64,000 nucleotides of DNA. Origin: Tranquillimonas alkanivorans (GTDB taxonomy: Bacteria; Pseudomonadota; Alphaproteobacteria; Rhodobacterales; Rhodobacteraceae). The DNA is taken from contig NZ_FOXA01000001.1 in NCBI RefSeq assembly GCF_900115595.1, positions 372,001 through 436,000 of the forward strand. Direction: 5' to 3'. The notes under the pieces are model-generated. The model worked only from the letters and a program-made list of their open reading frames with translations. It did no database searches and was not told the origin of the DNA. How positions within the stretch are numbered: position 1 is the stretch's first letter; every line of letters starts with the position of its first letter. Positions 17,195 through 25,867 of this stretch are shown piece by piece. The position numbers were made by a program, and so were the translations under genes.

Positions 17195-18556
17195 ATGAAC
17201 AAGCAGACCGACCCGCGCGAGATGATCCGCGCCGCCGACACCACCGGCACGACCGAAGGCTACATGCCCGGCTTCGGCAACGACTTCGAAACCGAGGCGC
17301 TGCCGGGTGCCCTGCCGCAGGGCATGAACTCGCCCCAGAAGTGCAACTATGGCCTGTATGGCGAGCAGCTCTCGGGCACCGCCTTCACCGCGCCGAGCCA
17401 TCAGAACGAGCGGACCTGGTGTTATCGCATCCGCCCGTCGGTGAAGCACTCGCACCGGTACGAGAAGATCGACCTGCCTTACTGGAAGTCCGCGCCGAAC
17501 GTGGACCCCGACGTGATCAGCCTGGGCCAGTATCGCTGGGACCCCGTGCCGCACAGCGACGAGGGGCTGACCTGGCTGACCGGCATGCGCACCATGACCA
17601 CCGCCGGCGACGTGAACACGCAGGTCGGCATGGCCAGCCACATCTATCTGGTCACCGAGTCGATGGAGGACGACTATTTCTACTCGGCCGACAGCGAGCT
17701 TCTGATCGTTCCGCAGGAAGGCAAGCTGCGCTTCGCCACCGAGCTGGGGATCATTGACCTCAAGCCGCAGGAGATCGCCGTGATCCCGCGCGGGCTGGTC
17801 TATCGCGTCGAGGTGATCGAGGGTCCGGCTCGCGGCTTCGTGTGCGAGAACTACGGCCAGAAGTTCGAGCTTCCGGGCCGTGGCCCAATCGGCGCGAACT
17901 GCATGGCCAACCGCCGCGACTTCAAGACGCCCGTCGCCGCGTTCGAGGATCGCGAGGTGCCGTCGACCGTGACCATCAAGTGGTGCGGCCAGTTCCACCG
18001 CACGCAGATCGGGCACTCGCCGCTCGACGTGGTGGCCTGGCACGGCAACTACGCGCCGGTGAAGTACGACCTGACGACGTATTGCCCGGTCGGCGCGATC
18101 CTGTTCGACCACCCCGATCCGTCGATCTTCACGGTGCTGACCGCGCCCTCGGGCGTGCCCGGCACCGCGAACATCGACTTCGTGCTGTTCCGCGAGCGCT
18201 GGATGGTGGCCGAGGACACGTTCCGTCCGCCCTGGTACCACAAGAACATCATGTCCGAGCTGATGGGCAACATCTATGGCCAGTACGACGCCAAGCCGCA
18301 GGGCTTCGTGCCGGGCGGCATGTCGCTCCACAATATGATGCTGCCGCACGGCCCCGATCGGAACGCCTTCGAAGGCGCGTCGAACGCCGATCTCGCGCCC
18401 GAGAAGCTGGACAACACGATGTCCTTCATGTTCGAGACCCGCTTCCCGCAGCACCTGACGGCCTTCGCCGCCAACGAAGCCCCGCTTCAGGACGATTACA
18501 TAGACTGCTGGGAGAGCCTCGAGAAGAAGTTCGACGGCACGCCGGGCAGGAAGTAA
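17195..18556 (+). CDS. hmgA: Homogentisate 1,2-dioxygenase
   Basis: A 453-residue Fe(II) enzyme that opens the ring of homogentisate to maleylacetoacetate in tyrosine and phenylalanine breakdown. The family opening [19 protein letters not shown] and the iron-ligand region (HGPD near residue 385; [16 protein letters not shown] near 345) are intact. Start 17195 follows GGGAGG by 6-7 bases. It is a single-gene unit: its own promoter and operator lie upstream, and a terminator lies downstream. No fumarylacetoacetase or isomerase gene is adjacent. Confidence 0.96.
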   Translation: MNKQTDPREMIRAADTTGTTEGYMPGFGNDFETEALPGALPQGMNSPQKCNYGLYGEQLSGTAFTAPSHQNERTWCYRIRPSVKHSHRYEKIDLPYWKSAPNVDPDVISLGQYRWDPVPHSDEGLTWLTGMRTMTTAGDVNTQVGMASHIYLVTESMEDDYFYSADSELLIVPQEGKLRFATELGIIDLKPQEIAVIPRGLVYRVEVIEGPARGFVCENYGQKFELPGRGPIGANCMANRRDFKTPVAAFEDREVPSTVTIKWCGQFHRTQIGHSPLDVVAWHGNYAPVKYDLTTYCPVGAILFDHPDPSIFTVLTAPSGVPGTANIDFVLFRERWMVAEDTFRPPWYHKNIMSELMGNIYGQYDAKPQGFVPGGMSLHNMMLPHGPDRNAFEGASNADLAPEKLDNTMSFMFETRFPQHLTAFAANEAPLQDDYIDCWESLEKKFDGTPGRK

Positions 18557-18581
18557 GCCCGCATCGGCCTTCCCTATGTCA

Positions 18582-18613
18582 CGGCCCGCTTCGGCGGGCC
18601 GTTTCCTATTTTG
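18582..18613 (+). terminator. Intrinsic terminator of hmgA
   Basis: The stem CGGCCCGC/GCGGGCCG (18582-18589, 18594-18601) with a stable TTCG tetraloop is followed by TTTCCTATTTT. It starts 26 bp after the hmgA stop. Confidence 0.85.
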
Positions 18614-18711
18614 CCGCTGCTGGAAGCGAATCTTGATCCGCCACCGCCGCGTGGCAGGATGATCGGGGCGAGCGGACGCAAACCCGCCGCCCATCGCAGC
18701 GGAGGAACCCC

Positions 18712-18930
18712 ATGTCCACGATCCTCGGAGTCATCATCCTTCTCGCCGCGCTTGCGGTGAGCGTGCTTGGCCTTCTCGCGGCCAACCGCGACAGCCGGAA
18801 GTTCGACGGAAGCGCGCGTCGCGCGGCCGGCGACGCTCAGCCGACCGGCACGAGCGGAACGCGGCCGCCGGAACCCAGCACCCAGACGTCGCCTCCCTCG
18901 AACACCGCCGCCGTGAGCGGGTCGCCGTAA
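18712..18930 (+). CDS. Possible small membrane protein
   Basis: A 72-residue frame with a perfect-looking GGAGGA Shine-Dalgarno 7 bases before the ATG and one strong N-terminal membrane helix (ILGVIILLAALAVSVLGLLA). A basic then Pro/Ser/Thr-rich tail follows. The last 94 bp run antisense into the end of the phosphatase gene at 18837-19634, and the low-complexity tail lies in exactly that overlap. The N-terminal half and RBS look real; the tail may be only tolerated read-through. Confidence 0.4.
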   Translation: MSTILGVIILLAALAVSVLGLLAANRDSRKFDGSARRAAGDAQPTGTSGTRPPEPSTQTSPPSNTAAVSGSP

Positions 18931-19634
18931 CCGGCCCCGGTATCGAGGGCGACGCGGTTGCCCAGGTGCATGGGCTCGGGCACGACGGTGTGCCCGTGCA
19001 CTACCAGCCGACCATGATCCGACGAATCGTCGAGGAAGCCGTCGCGGATCCAGATCAGGTCGTCCTCGACCTGACGCTCGAGCGGCAGGCCGGGGCGGAT
19101 GCCCGCGTGCACGAACAGCAGCTCCTCCGTCGCGTGGTAGAGTTGCAGGGACGCCAGGAAATCCTGGTGCGCCTGCGGCACCGTGCGCGCGGCCTCTTCT
19201 GCCAATTCGTGCAGCGTCAGCTCGCGGTCGCCGATGCCGTACGAGGCCAGCGTTTCCAGGCCGCCATTGGCGTCCATCAGGAAGGCCGGCCCCTCGCTCG
19301 CCGCCATGCCGTAGGACCCCAACGTCTGCACGCCTCCGAGCCTCGGGTTGAACCACGACAGGCCCGAGCGGATGTTGTGGTCGTTCTCGCGCCCTTCTTC
19401 AAGGAAGCGCAGGAACATGCGGTCGTGGTTGCCCTTGAGAAAGATCCAGTCGCGCCCGGCGTCGCGCCCCGCGATCAGCCGGTCGAGCACCCCGCGGCTG
19501 TCGGGCCCCCGATCGGTGTAGTCGCCTAGGAAGACGATGCGCGCTTCGGGGCCGCCGTCTGCCTCGATCATGTCGAGCGCCCGGTCGAGCCGCGCGCTCT
19601 GCCCGTGGATGTCTCCGACGGCGTAGATGGTCAT
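18837..19634 (-). CDS. PPP-type protein phosphatase / metallophosphoesterase
   Basis: A 265-residue enzyme with the serine/threonine phosphoprotein phosphatase order of motifs: GDIHG (residues 7-11), GDYTDRGPDS (about 37-46), GNHD (about 68-71) and a later VVHGHTVV. It closely follows the bacterial PrpA/ApaH-like small phosphatase pattern. The substrate may be a phosphoprotein or a dinucleoside polyphosphate; sequence alone does not decide. It lies 80 bp downstream of serA on the same strand. Confidence 0.85.
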   Translation of the reverse strand: MTIYAVGDIHGQSARLDRALDMIEADGGPEARIVFLGDYTDRGPDSRGVLDRLIAGRDAGRDWIFLKGNHDRMFLRFLEEGRENDHNIRSGLSWFNPRLGGVQTLGSYGMAASEGPAFLMDANGGLETLASYGIGDRELTLHELAEEAARTVPQAHQDFLASLQLYHATEELLFVHAGIRPGLPLERQVEDDLIWIRDGFLDDSSDHGRLVVHGHTVVPEPMHLGNRVALDTGAGYGDPLTAAVFEGGDVWVLGSGGRVPLVPVG

Positions 19635-19714
19635 GGGGCCGCTCCTCGGTCCTGGCGTTCCTCCTCGCTAGACCCGGCGAGGAGGAACCGCAAGGGACCG
19701 ACGAGCGCCCCGCG

Positions 19715-21310
19715 TCAGGCGACCTCGAACTGGAGCGGACGCACCTGCTGGAACAGCCCGGTGTCGTGCAGCTTCTGCAGCACTTCCTCGGGCGGTTGCT
19801 CGTCCAGGTAAAGCAGCGCAATCGCCTGGCTGCCCCGGTCGTTCCGGCCCAGCGTGAAGTTCGCGATGTTCACACCGTTCTGGCCCAGCGTGTTGCCCAG
19901 CGCGCCGATTACGCCCGGCTCGTCGCGATTCGTGGTGTAGAGCATGTGCTCCCCAATCTCGGCGTCGATGTTGATGCCCTTGATCTGGATAAAGCGGGGC
20001 TTGCCGTCGCTGAACACGGTGCCCGCGATCGAGCGTTCGCGGTCGGCCGTCTTGACCGTCAGCTTGATGTAGGCGTCGAACACGCCGGTCTTGCCCTGCG
20101 TCGTCGTGGCGATGTCCACGCCCCGCTCTTTCGCCATCACGGGAGCCGAGACCATGTTCACGTCCGGGTTCGTGGCCTTCATCACCCCGGCCACTGCCGC
20201 CGCGTTCAGCGCCGCAGTGTTCATCTCGGTCACGTGGCCGTTGTAGAGGATGTTGATCGCCTCGATCGGCTCGTCCGTCATCTGGCCCACGAAAGCGCCC
20301 AGGTGCCCGGCGAGCTTGACCCACGGCCCCATGACCTTGGCCTCTTCGGCCGTCACCGACGGCATGTTCAGCGCGTTCGTCACGGCGCCGGTCAGCAGGT
20401 AGTCCGACATCTGCTCGGCCACCTGCAGCGCCACGTTCTCCTGCGCCTCGGTGGTCGCCGCGCCCAGGTGCGGGGTGACGACGACGTTCTCGAGCCCGAA
20501 GAGCGGCGAGGTGGTCGCCGGCTCTTCGGCGAAGACGTCGAAGGCCGCGCCGGCGACCCGACCGGCGGTGATCGCCTCGGCCAGCGCGCCCTCGTCCACC
20601 AGACCGCCGCGGGCGCAGTTGACGATGCGGACGCCGGGCTTGAGCTTGGCGATGTTCTCCTTCGACAGGATGTTGCGGGTCTTGTCGGTCAGCGGCACGT
20701 GCAGCGTGATGAAGTCGGAACGGCCCAGCAGCTCGTCCAGCTCGACCTTCTCGACGCCCAGCTTGTCGGCGCGCTCCTGGCTGAGGAAGGGATCATAGGC
20801 AATGACCTTCATCTTCAGCCCGTGCGCCCGGTCGATGACGATCGACCCGATGTTGCCCGCGCCGATCACGCCCAGCGTCTTGGCGGTGAGCTCAACGCCC
20901 ATGAAGCGCGACTTCTCCCATTTGCCGGCGTGGGTCGAGGCGTTGGCCTCGGGGATCTGGCGCGCGACGGCGAACATCATCGCGATGGCGTGTTCGGCGG
21001 TGGTGATCGAGTTGCCGAAGGGCGTGTTCATCACGATCACGCCCTTCTTCGACGCGGCCGGGATGTCTACGTTGTCCACGCCGATGCCGGCGCGGCCGAT
21101 GACCTTGAGGTTCGTCGCGGCGGCCAGAACCTTGTCGCTGACCTTGGTGGCCGAGCGGATGGCGAGGCCGTCGTACTCTCCGATCACCGACAGGAGCTTT
21201 TCCTTGTCCTTGCCGATGGAGGGGTCGAAGGTGACGTCGATGCCGCGGTCGCGGAAGATCTGGACGGCGGTTTCGGACAGCTTGTCGCTGACGAGAACTT
21301 TGGGGGCCAT
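19715..21310 (-). CDS. serA: D-3-phosphoglycerate dehydrogenase
   Basis: The first enzyme of serine synthesis, oxidising 3-phosphoglycerate with NAD. The 531-residue long form has a substrate-binding domain, an NAD-binding Rossmann domain (GVIGAGNIGSIV near 145), the Arg/Glu/His catalytic set (NCARGGLVDE, then PHLGAATTEAQ), and an intervening domain. It ends in an ACT domain (about 455-531) that usually mediates serine feedback. Transcribed with serC, which lies 123 bp upstream. Confidence 0.97.
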   Translation of the reverse strand: MAPKVLVSDKLSETAVQIFRDRGIDVTFDPSIGKDKEKLLSVIGEYDGLAIRSATKVSDKVLAAATNLKVIGRAGIGVDNVDIPAASKKGVIVMNTPFGNSITTAEHAIAMMFAVARQIPEANASTHAGKWEKSRFMGVELTAKTLGVIGAGNIGSIVIDRAHGLKMKVIAYDPFLSQERADKLGVEKVELDELLGRSDFITLHVPLTDKTRNILSKENIAKLKPGVRIVNCARGGLVDEGALAEAITAGRVAGAAFDVFAEEPATTSPLFGLENVVVTPHLGAATTEAQENVALQVAEQMSDYLLTGAVTNALNMPSVTAEEAKVMGPWVKLAGHLGAFVGQMTDEPIEAINILYNGHVTEMNTAALNAAAVAGVMKATNPDVNMVSAPVMAKERGVDIATTTQGKTGVFDAYIKLTVKTADRERSIAGTVFSDGKPRFIQIKGINIDAEIGEHMLYTTNRDEPGVIGALGNTLGQNGVNIANFTLGRNDRGSQAIALLYLDEQPPEEVLQKLHDTGLFQQVRPLQFEVA

Positions 21311-21343
21311 GTCAGGCGCTCCTGTGGAATTAGGATCGGGGGA

Positions 21344-21413
21344 GGGTGCATGTGAGCACGCACCCTACGCATGTCGCTGGGGTCTGGCGCAGGGCGGGTG
21401 CTTGCGCGCACCC
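21344..21413. repeat. Two hairpins with GGGTGC/GCACCC arms between serC and serA
   Basis: The arms are GGGTGC (21344-21349) with GCACCC (21360-21365), and again GGGTGC (21396-21401) with GCACCC (21408-21413). The two units share arms but differ in loop, which suggests a duplicated dispersed palindrome. In this intercistronic position they may adjust the ratio of SerC to SerA through mRNA stability or partial termination. Confidence 0.55.
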
Positions 21414-21433
21414 TTGCCGTCACCGGACCGGGA

Positions 21434-22591
21434 TCAGGCGGCCCTGGCCTGCGCGTCGAGCTCGGCGCGGTAGGCCCAGTCGATCCAGGGCATCAACGCC
21501 TCGATGTCCGACGCCTCGACCGTGCCGCCGCACCAGATCCGCAGGCCCGGAGGAGCGTCGCGGTACGCGCCGATGTCGAAGGCCACGCCCTCGGCCTCCA
21601 GCCGCTTGGCCACCGCCTTGGCGAAAGCCGCGCCGTCGTGGATCGACGGGTCGGTGAACTTCAGGCAGACCGAGGTGTTCGAGCGGATGGCCGGGTCCTC
21701 GGCCAGGAAGTCGATCCAGTCGTTGCGCGCCACGAAGTCGGCCACGACGGCGGTGTTGCGGTCGGCGCGGGCGATGAGGCCCTTCAGGCCGCCCACGGAC
21801 TTCGCCCAGGCCAGTGCCTGCAGGTAATCCTCGACCGCCAGCATCGACGGCGTGTTGATCGTCTCGCCACGGAAGATGCCCTCGATCAGCTTGCCGCCCT
21901 TGGTCAGGCGGAAGATCTTGGGCAGCGGCCAGGGCGGCGTGTAGCTCTCAAGCCGCTCGACGGCGCGGGGGCTGAGGATCAGCATGCCATGCGCGGCCTC
22001 GCCGCCCAGCACCTTCTGCCACGAGAAGGTCGCGACATCGAGCTTGTCCCACGGCAGGTCCTGCGCGAAGGCGGCCGAGGTCGCGTCGCACAGCGTCAGG
22101 CCCTTGCGGTCGGCCGGAATCACGTCGCCCGACGGCACCCGCACGCCCGAGGTCGTGCCGTTCCAGGTGAAGCAGACGTCGTTGTCGTAGTTCAGCGCGG
22201 CCATGTCCACGATCTGGCCGTACTCGGCCTCGTGCACGTTGGCGTCGAGCATGAGCTGCTTGACCGCGTCGGTGACCCAGCCCGCGCCGAAGCTCTCCCA
22301 GGCGACCATCTCGACCGGGCGCTCGCCCAGCATGGTCCACATCGCCATCTCGAACGCGCCGGTATCCGAGGCGGGGACGATGCCGATGCGGTAGTCCTCG
22401 GGCACGCCGAGGACCTCGCGCGTCTCGTCGATAGCCTGCTTCAGCTTGGCCTTGCCTATGGCGGCGCGGTGCGACCGGCCGAGCGCGGCGTCCTGGAGCG
22501 TATCGAGGGAAAAAACGGGGGGTTTGGCGCAGGGGCCAGACGAAAAACGCGGATTGGCCGGCCGCGCGGCCGGGGTCTGTGCGTCAGACAT
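21434..22591 (-). CDS. serC: Phosphoserine aminotransferase
   Basis: A PLP-dependent aminotransferase making phosphoserine from 3-phosphohydroxypyruvate. The 385-residue product belongs to the alphaproteobacterial long SerC type: [11 protein letters not shown] at the start, [25 protein letters not shown], and the PLP lysine in [16 protein letters not shown]. Start 22591 (MSDAQT) follows GGAAGG by 6 bases; a frame from 22645 would read through the leader hairpin and is rejected. The mobile element begins 20 bp upstream of the ATG, so the promoter now used must come from the element. Confidence 0.96.
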   Translation of the reverse strand: MSDAQTPAARPANPRFSSGPCAKPPVFSLDTLQDAALGRSHRAAIGKAKLKQAIDETREVLGVPEDYRIGIVPASDTGAFEMAMWTMLGERPVEMVAWESFGAGWVTDAVKQLMLDANVHEAEYGQIVDMAALNYDNDVCFTWNGTTSGVRVPSGDVIPADRKGLTLCDATSAAFAQDLPWDKLDVATFSWQKVLGGEAAHGMLILSPRAVERLESYTPPWPLPKIFRLTKGGKLIEGIFRGETINTPSMLAVEDYLQALAWAKSVGGLKGLIARADRNTAVVADFVARNDWIDFLAEDPAIRSNTSVCLKFTDPSIHDGAAFAKAVAKRLEAEGVAFDIGAYRDAPPGLRIWCGGTVEASDIEALMPWIDWAYRAELDAQARAA

Positions 22592-22637
22592 GGTATCCTT
22601 CCAGATAAGCGCCCCTCGTTGGGGAGGGGTGTCCCGC
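22592..22637 (-). promoter_or_regulatory. serC leader RNA hairpin, interrupted by the attachment site
   Basis: On the minus strand the sequence between the predicted transcript start and the serC ATG folds as CCCCTC-CCCAAC-GAGGGG. It is followed by a small UAUC/GAUA stem around the GGAAGG ribosome site. A serC leader, with its last stem over the ribosome binding site, is a described alphaproteobacterial RNA motif upstream of serC-serA. I assign it by position and shape; a covariance-model search was not possible. Confidence 0.65.
22612..22637. repeat. attL core (26-bp direct repeat)
   Basis: The left copy of the 26-bp repeat is identical to 33376-33401. It contains CCCCTC-GTTGGG-GAGGGG, inverted 6-bp arms around a 6-bp spacer. 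This is the form of a tyrosine-recombinase core site and, on the other strand, is also the serC leader stem. The sequence to its left is host (serC ribosome site); to its right it is element. Confidence 0.85.
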
Positions 22638-22642
22638 TGCGG

Positions 22643-22671
22643 CACCTACGAAAACCCCGCAAAAAAAGCAA
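22643..22671 (-). promoter_or_regulatory. Element-borne substitute promoter for serC
   Basis: On the minus strand, TTGCTT (22671-22666) and TAGGTG (22648-22643) are separated by 17 bp. The -10 box ends five bases before the core repeat. The displaced native promoter at 33407-33435 has the same geometry relative to its copy of the core. This is therefore the likely serC promoter in the lysogen. Confidence 0.6.
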
Positions 22672-22793
22672 GTGGCAAAGGATCCTGTCTTGCAGGTTCG
22701 TGCAGCTTGGCGCGGAACGAGACGAGAACGACGCAGGAGAAGTGGCACAAATCTGGCACACGCTGTTCGCAGGATGTTCCGGTGTCGGCAAAG

Positions 22794-22827
22794 AAAAACG
22801 CCGCCCCGGCTGGACCCCGGAACGGCG
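22794..22827 (-). terminator. Leftward insulating terminator at the element left end
   Basis: Read on the minus strand, an 11-bp stem (CGCCGTTCCGG with CCGGGGCGGCG, two G-U pairs, 7-base loop) runs straight into TTTTTC. It would stop leftward transcripts from the element about 120 bp before the serC substitute promoter. Confidence 0.75.
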
Positions 22828-22960
22828 CTGAAAAAGATCACGTCAAAGCCTCCCGGCTTCACCCTGAAGTTGACCACAGAAGTGCGGCGAAAGCAAGGCT
22901 GAGGTTCTTCTGGGACCGCCGCAGTAACAGCGTCCAGCCGCTCCGGCAGGAGGTGCTGGC

Positions 22961-23203
22961 ATGAGGGTCCTCAACTTCCCCTCCCTCGTCCGCTTCCCCC
23001 TGCCCCGGCACGGCGAGGAGTTGACGGTGTATCCTGCGGACGGCGGCCGAGGCGGGCGCCTGATCGTGGACGGTTTCAATCGAGATCGCGGATTCGGTTG
23101 GCACGTCGGAACCTTCGACACCTGGCCGGAGGCAATGGCAGCGGCCCGGCAGCATCGTGACGCCGAAGTCGACCTCGCACAGCAGGTCGGGAGGCGCGCA
23201 TGA
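22961..23203 (+). CDS. Small hypothetical protein of the element
   Basis: An 80-residue protein with AGGAGG 8 bases before its ATG. It has an aromatic/beta-rich N-terminal half (LIVDGFNRDRGFGWHVGTFDTW) and a helical, charged tail. No family is recognised. The stop overlaps the ATG of the primase-polymerase gene (ATGA at 23200), so it is the first gene of the replication operon and may assist or regulate it. Confidence 0.65.
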   Translation: MRVLNFPSLVRFPLPRHGEELTVYPADGGRGGRLIVDGFNRDRGFGWHVGTFDTWPEAMAAARQHRDAEVDLAQQVGRRA

Positions 23204-25212
23204 AGATCGACCAGACCATGCCCACGATCCTCTCTGCGGCGCTGGAGTGCGCCGAGAGGGGCTGGCACGTCTTTCCGGCACCCCTCGGGACCAAGAAGAG
23301 CCACAAGAGCGCCCAGCACAGCGAAGGCCGCGCTTGGGGCGCAACGATCGACCCCGCCGAGATCGAACGCGACTGGCAGCAATGGCCAGCCGCCAACCTC
23401 GGCATCGTCACAGGGCCGAAGTCCGGCTTCTTCGTCATCGACGCAGACACCGAGGACGGGCACGGCGTGGACGGCGTAGGGACGCTGAGGCAGTGGGTAG
23501 AAGAGCACGGCCCGCTACCGGATACGATCGAGGCGCACACGCCGAGCGGCGGCTGGCACATCTACTTCCGTTACCCGGAAGGGGCGAAGGTTCAGAACAG
23601 CGAAGGCCGGATCGCGCCAGGTATCGACGTGCGCGGCGATGGCGGAATGGTGCTCGGGACGCCCAGCGTAAAGCCGGGGACAGGTTTCTATCGCTGGAAG
23701 AACCCGCCGGGCTTCTTTGACCTTGGCGAGTGTCCGGAATGGCTGCTGGAGAAGGTACTGGCGGCACAGAAGCCAAAGCTGTCGGAGCGCGCCTCTGTGC
23801 GCATCGACACGGGCGGCAACACGTGGGGCGATGCTGCCCTGCGGGACGAGCTTGCGGGCCTCCTGTCGGCCCCGGAAGGGCGCAGGAATGGTGCGCTCAA
23901 TCACGCGGCGTTCAAGCTGGGCCAGATCGTCGGCGGCGGGCAACTGGACGAGACTCTGGTTCGGGATCGCCTTGCGGCTGCCGCTCAGGGCGTCGGGCTC
24001 GAGCCGGGGGAAATCGGGCCGACCATTCAGTCCGGGCTCACGGCAGGCATGGCGGAGCCGCGCAGACCGCAGGAGCGTGAGCAGGCGCACCCGCCGAGCC
24101 CGCCTCTCTCGGCCTATGCGAACGAAGCGCCGCAGCCGCAATCGCCGCCGGAGCCTGAGCGGACCAGCCGCTTCTACTCGGCGTCTACGCTGAAGGGGAA
24201 GCGCGTACCGGAGCGGGAATGGCTTGTGCCGGACTGGGTGCCGTCCAAGACGGTCACACTATTCAGCGGCGACGGTGGCACCGGCAAGAGCCTTCTGGCG
24301 CTGCAAATGGCCGTAGCGGTCGCATCCGGCGGCGGCTGGCTTGGCCTGCCCGTCAAAGCGGGGCGCGTAATCTACATGTCCGCCGAGGATGACGACGACG
24401 AACTGCACCGCAGGACAGACGACATCCTGCGCGCCAACTGCCGGGATTATGAGGACGTGGAGGGGCTGACGCTCCGCTCCCTCGCCGGAGAGGACGCACT
24501 TTTGGCGGTCGAGACGCAACTGGCGCTCATGCAGTCCGCCCTGTTCAAGGAGTTGGAGCAGCGAACAGCGGACGAGCAACCGGCGCTCGTGGTGATCGAC
24601 ACGCTGGCGGACGTGTACCCGGCGAACGAGAACGACCGGGCGAAGGTTCGGCAGTTCATCGGGATCCTGCGCGGGCTGGCGCTGCGGCAGAAGTGCGCGG
24701 TGATCCTCCTCGGACATCCCTCGCTGACCGGCCTCAACAGCGGCAGCGGAACGTCGGGCTCGACCGCCTGGAACAACAGCGTGCGGTCGCGGATGTATCT
24801 GCACCGGATCGTTGAGGACGGATACGAACCCGACCCAAACAAGCGCATCCTGTCCAGCCGCAAGAACAACTACGGCCCGACCGGGACGGAGATCGGCATG
24901 ACCTGGGACGCGGGCGTGTTCAAGGCGGACAGCAAGCCCACGGGCCTCGACCGTATGTCGGCAAACGCCAGGGCCGAGCGCATTTTCCTGAAGCTGCTGA
25001 GCACCTTCACGGCGCAAGGGAGACGGGTGAACGCCAAGGGCGGCACGAACTACGCGCCCAAGGTCTTCGCGGCGCATCCCAACTCCGAGGGCATGACCAA
25101 GCGGGCGCTGAGTGCGGCGATGGAGTCGCTGCTGACCTCTGGGAAGCTAGTGGTGATGACGGAAGGACCGCAGTCTCGGCGCGTCTCCTACATCGCGGAG
25201 GCGGACAAGTGA
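23200..25212 (+). CDS. Primase-polymerase / RecA-like helicase replication protein
   Basis: A 670-residue two-part replication protein. The N-terminal bifunctional primase-polymerase domain (about 10-190) has FFVIDADTEDG (77-87, acidic metal ligands) and GWHIYF (about 117-122). The C-terminal RecA/AAA_25-type helicase has Walker A GDGGTGKS (357-364) and Walker B ALVVIDTLAD (about 462-471). Such fusions initiate autonomous replication in satellites, plasmids and some phages. It has its own start by ATGA coupling to the 80-aa gene. Two repeat arrays in the element are candidate origins for it. Confidence 0.9.
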   Translation: MKIDQTMPTILSAALECAERGWHVFPAPLGTKKSHKSAQHSEGRAWGATIDPAEIERDWQQWPAANLGIVTGPKSGFFVIDADTEDGHGVDGVGTLRQWVEEHGPLPDTIEAHTPSGGWHIYFRYPEGAKVQNSEGRIAPGIDVRGDGGMVLGTPSVKPGTGFYRWKNPPGFFDLGECPEWLLEKVLAAQKPKLSERASVRIDTGGNTWGDAALRDELAGLLSAPEGRRNGALNHAAFKLGQIVGGGQLDETLVRDRLAAAAQGVGLEPGEIGPTIQSGLTAGMAEPRRPQEREQAHPPSPPLSAYANEAPQPQSPPEPERTSRFYSASTLKGKRVPEREWLVPDWVPSKTVTLFSGDGGTGKSLLALQMAVAVASGGGWLGLPVKAGRVIYMSAEDDDDELHRRTDDILRANCRDYEDVEGLTLRSLAGEDALLAVETQLALMQSALFKELEQRTADEQPALVVIDTLADVYPANENDRAKVRQFIGILRGLALRQKCAVILLGHPSLTGLNSGSGTSGSTAWNNSVRSRMYLHRIVEDGYEPDPNKRILSSRKNNYGPTGTEIGMTWDAGVFKADSKPTGLDRMSANARAERIFLKLLSTFTAQGRRVNAKGGTNYAPKVFAAHPNSEGMTKRALSAAMESLLTSGKLVVMTEGPQSRRVSYIAEADK

Positions 25213-25218
25213 GCAGTC

Positions 25219-25297
25219 TTCATCCCCCCTTCATCCCCCGTTGCATAGTGGGTTCGTTAGTGCCTTCACCCCCCCATTCATCCCCCGTTCATCCCCC
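25219..25297. repeat. C-rich direct repeats TTCATCCCCC downstream of the primase gene
   Basis: Four exact copies of TTCATCCCCC start at 25219, 25230, 25277 and 25288, and a near copy TTCACCCCCC starts at 25264. They form two close pairs at 11-bp spacing, about one helical turn. The strand bias (C on one strand, G on the other) and the position just after the replication gene suggest an origin or a protein-binding array. No convincing gene fills 25213-25473. Confidence 0.65.
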
Positions 25298-25473
25298 TAG
25301 CCAGACACACCCCCATACCCCCTACGTGCTGCGCCCGCCATTGAAGGCGGGGCGCACGCGGCAAAAATGGCCGGGGGCCGTTCAGACTTCACAGCACACA
25401 GACGCAGGACCGGCGTGGGGAGTTGATCTTCGTCGGTGCCAGAATTGGAACCTTTTTTCGGAGGACCAGACGA

Positions 25474-25722
25474 ATGACTGAGCAGAGCAAGAAGAAGGCG
25501 TGCGACCGGATCGTCGCCAAGGCGGCGAAGGAGATGGTCGAGGGCCGTGGTGCACCGCTCGGGATGATGATCGACCGGATGCTGACCTTTGCGGCGGCGC
25601 AGGCGGTGCGCGTGGAAGGCTCAGCGAAGACGGCGGAGAAGTTCCGGCAGCTGGCCGACAAGATCGAGGCGGGCATCTTCGCGCACCTGGAGAGCGGACA
25701 GGGCAAAGGAAGAAAGCATTGA
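25474..25722 (+). CDS. Small helical hypothetical protein
   Basis: An 82-residue, lysine-rich, all-helical protein (MTEQSKKKACDRIVAKAAKE then ... AQAVRVEGSAKTAEKFRQLADKIEAG). GGAGGA precedes the ATG at 25474 by 9 bases. It sits where an HK97-type phage would have its terminase and portal genes, but it is far too short for either, and no family is recognised. A role as scaffold, packaging adaptor or regulator is possible; nothing in the sequence decides. Confidence 0.7.
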   Translation: MTEQSKKKACDRIVAKAAKEMVEGRGAPLGMMIDRMLTFAAAQAVRVEGSAKTAEKFRQLADKIEAGIFAHLESGQGKGRKH

Positions 25723-25867
25723 CCGGCAACGAGATTCACGGTATGTTCTTCGTGCGATTGATCGGACCCCGAGCCGACAATCCACCTTCGACTGCACCGG
25801 TAACGCCGGGAGCGAAGCCAAAAGCGGGCAACTCTGCCTGCGCTTTGTCTTGTTCGAAGGTGGCGCA

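Larger units (their letters stand above)
22638..22960. other. Left end of the element, no gene seen
   Basis: This 323-bp stretch holds the serC substitute promoter, two TGGCACA motifs (22743-22749 and 22754-22760) that recur near the right end and may be integrase arm sites, and a leftward terminator (22794-22827). From about 22830 to 22960 it is presumably the rightward promoter region for the replication operon. No open frame in it looks coding. Confidence 0.55.

Noticed and set aside
22672-22902. A 76-codon frame at the element left end, considered as an excisionase
   Set aside because: It runs through the terminator and arm-site motifs and is Arg-rich without any HTH pattern.
25209-25481. 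A 90-codon frame after the primase gene, considered as a small phage gene
   Set aside because: Its sequence is the translation of the C-rich repeat array (Pro/His/Ser) and lacks a ribosome site.
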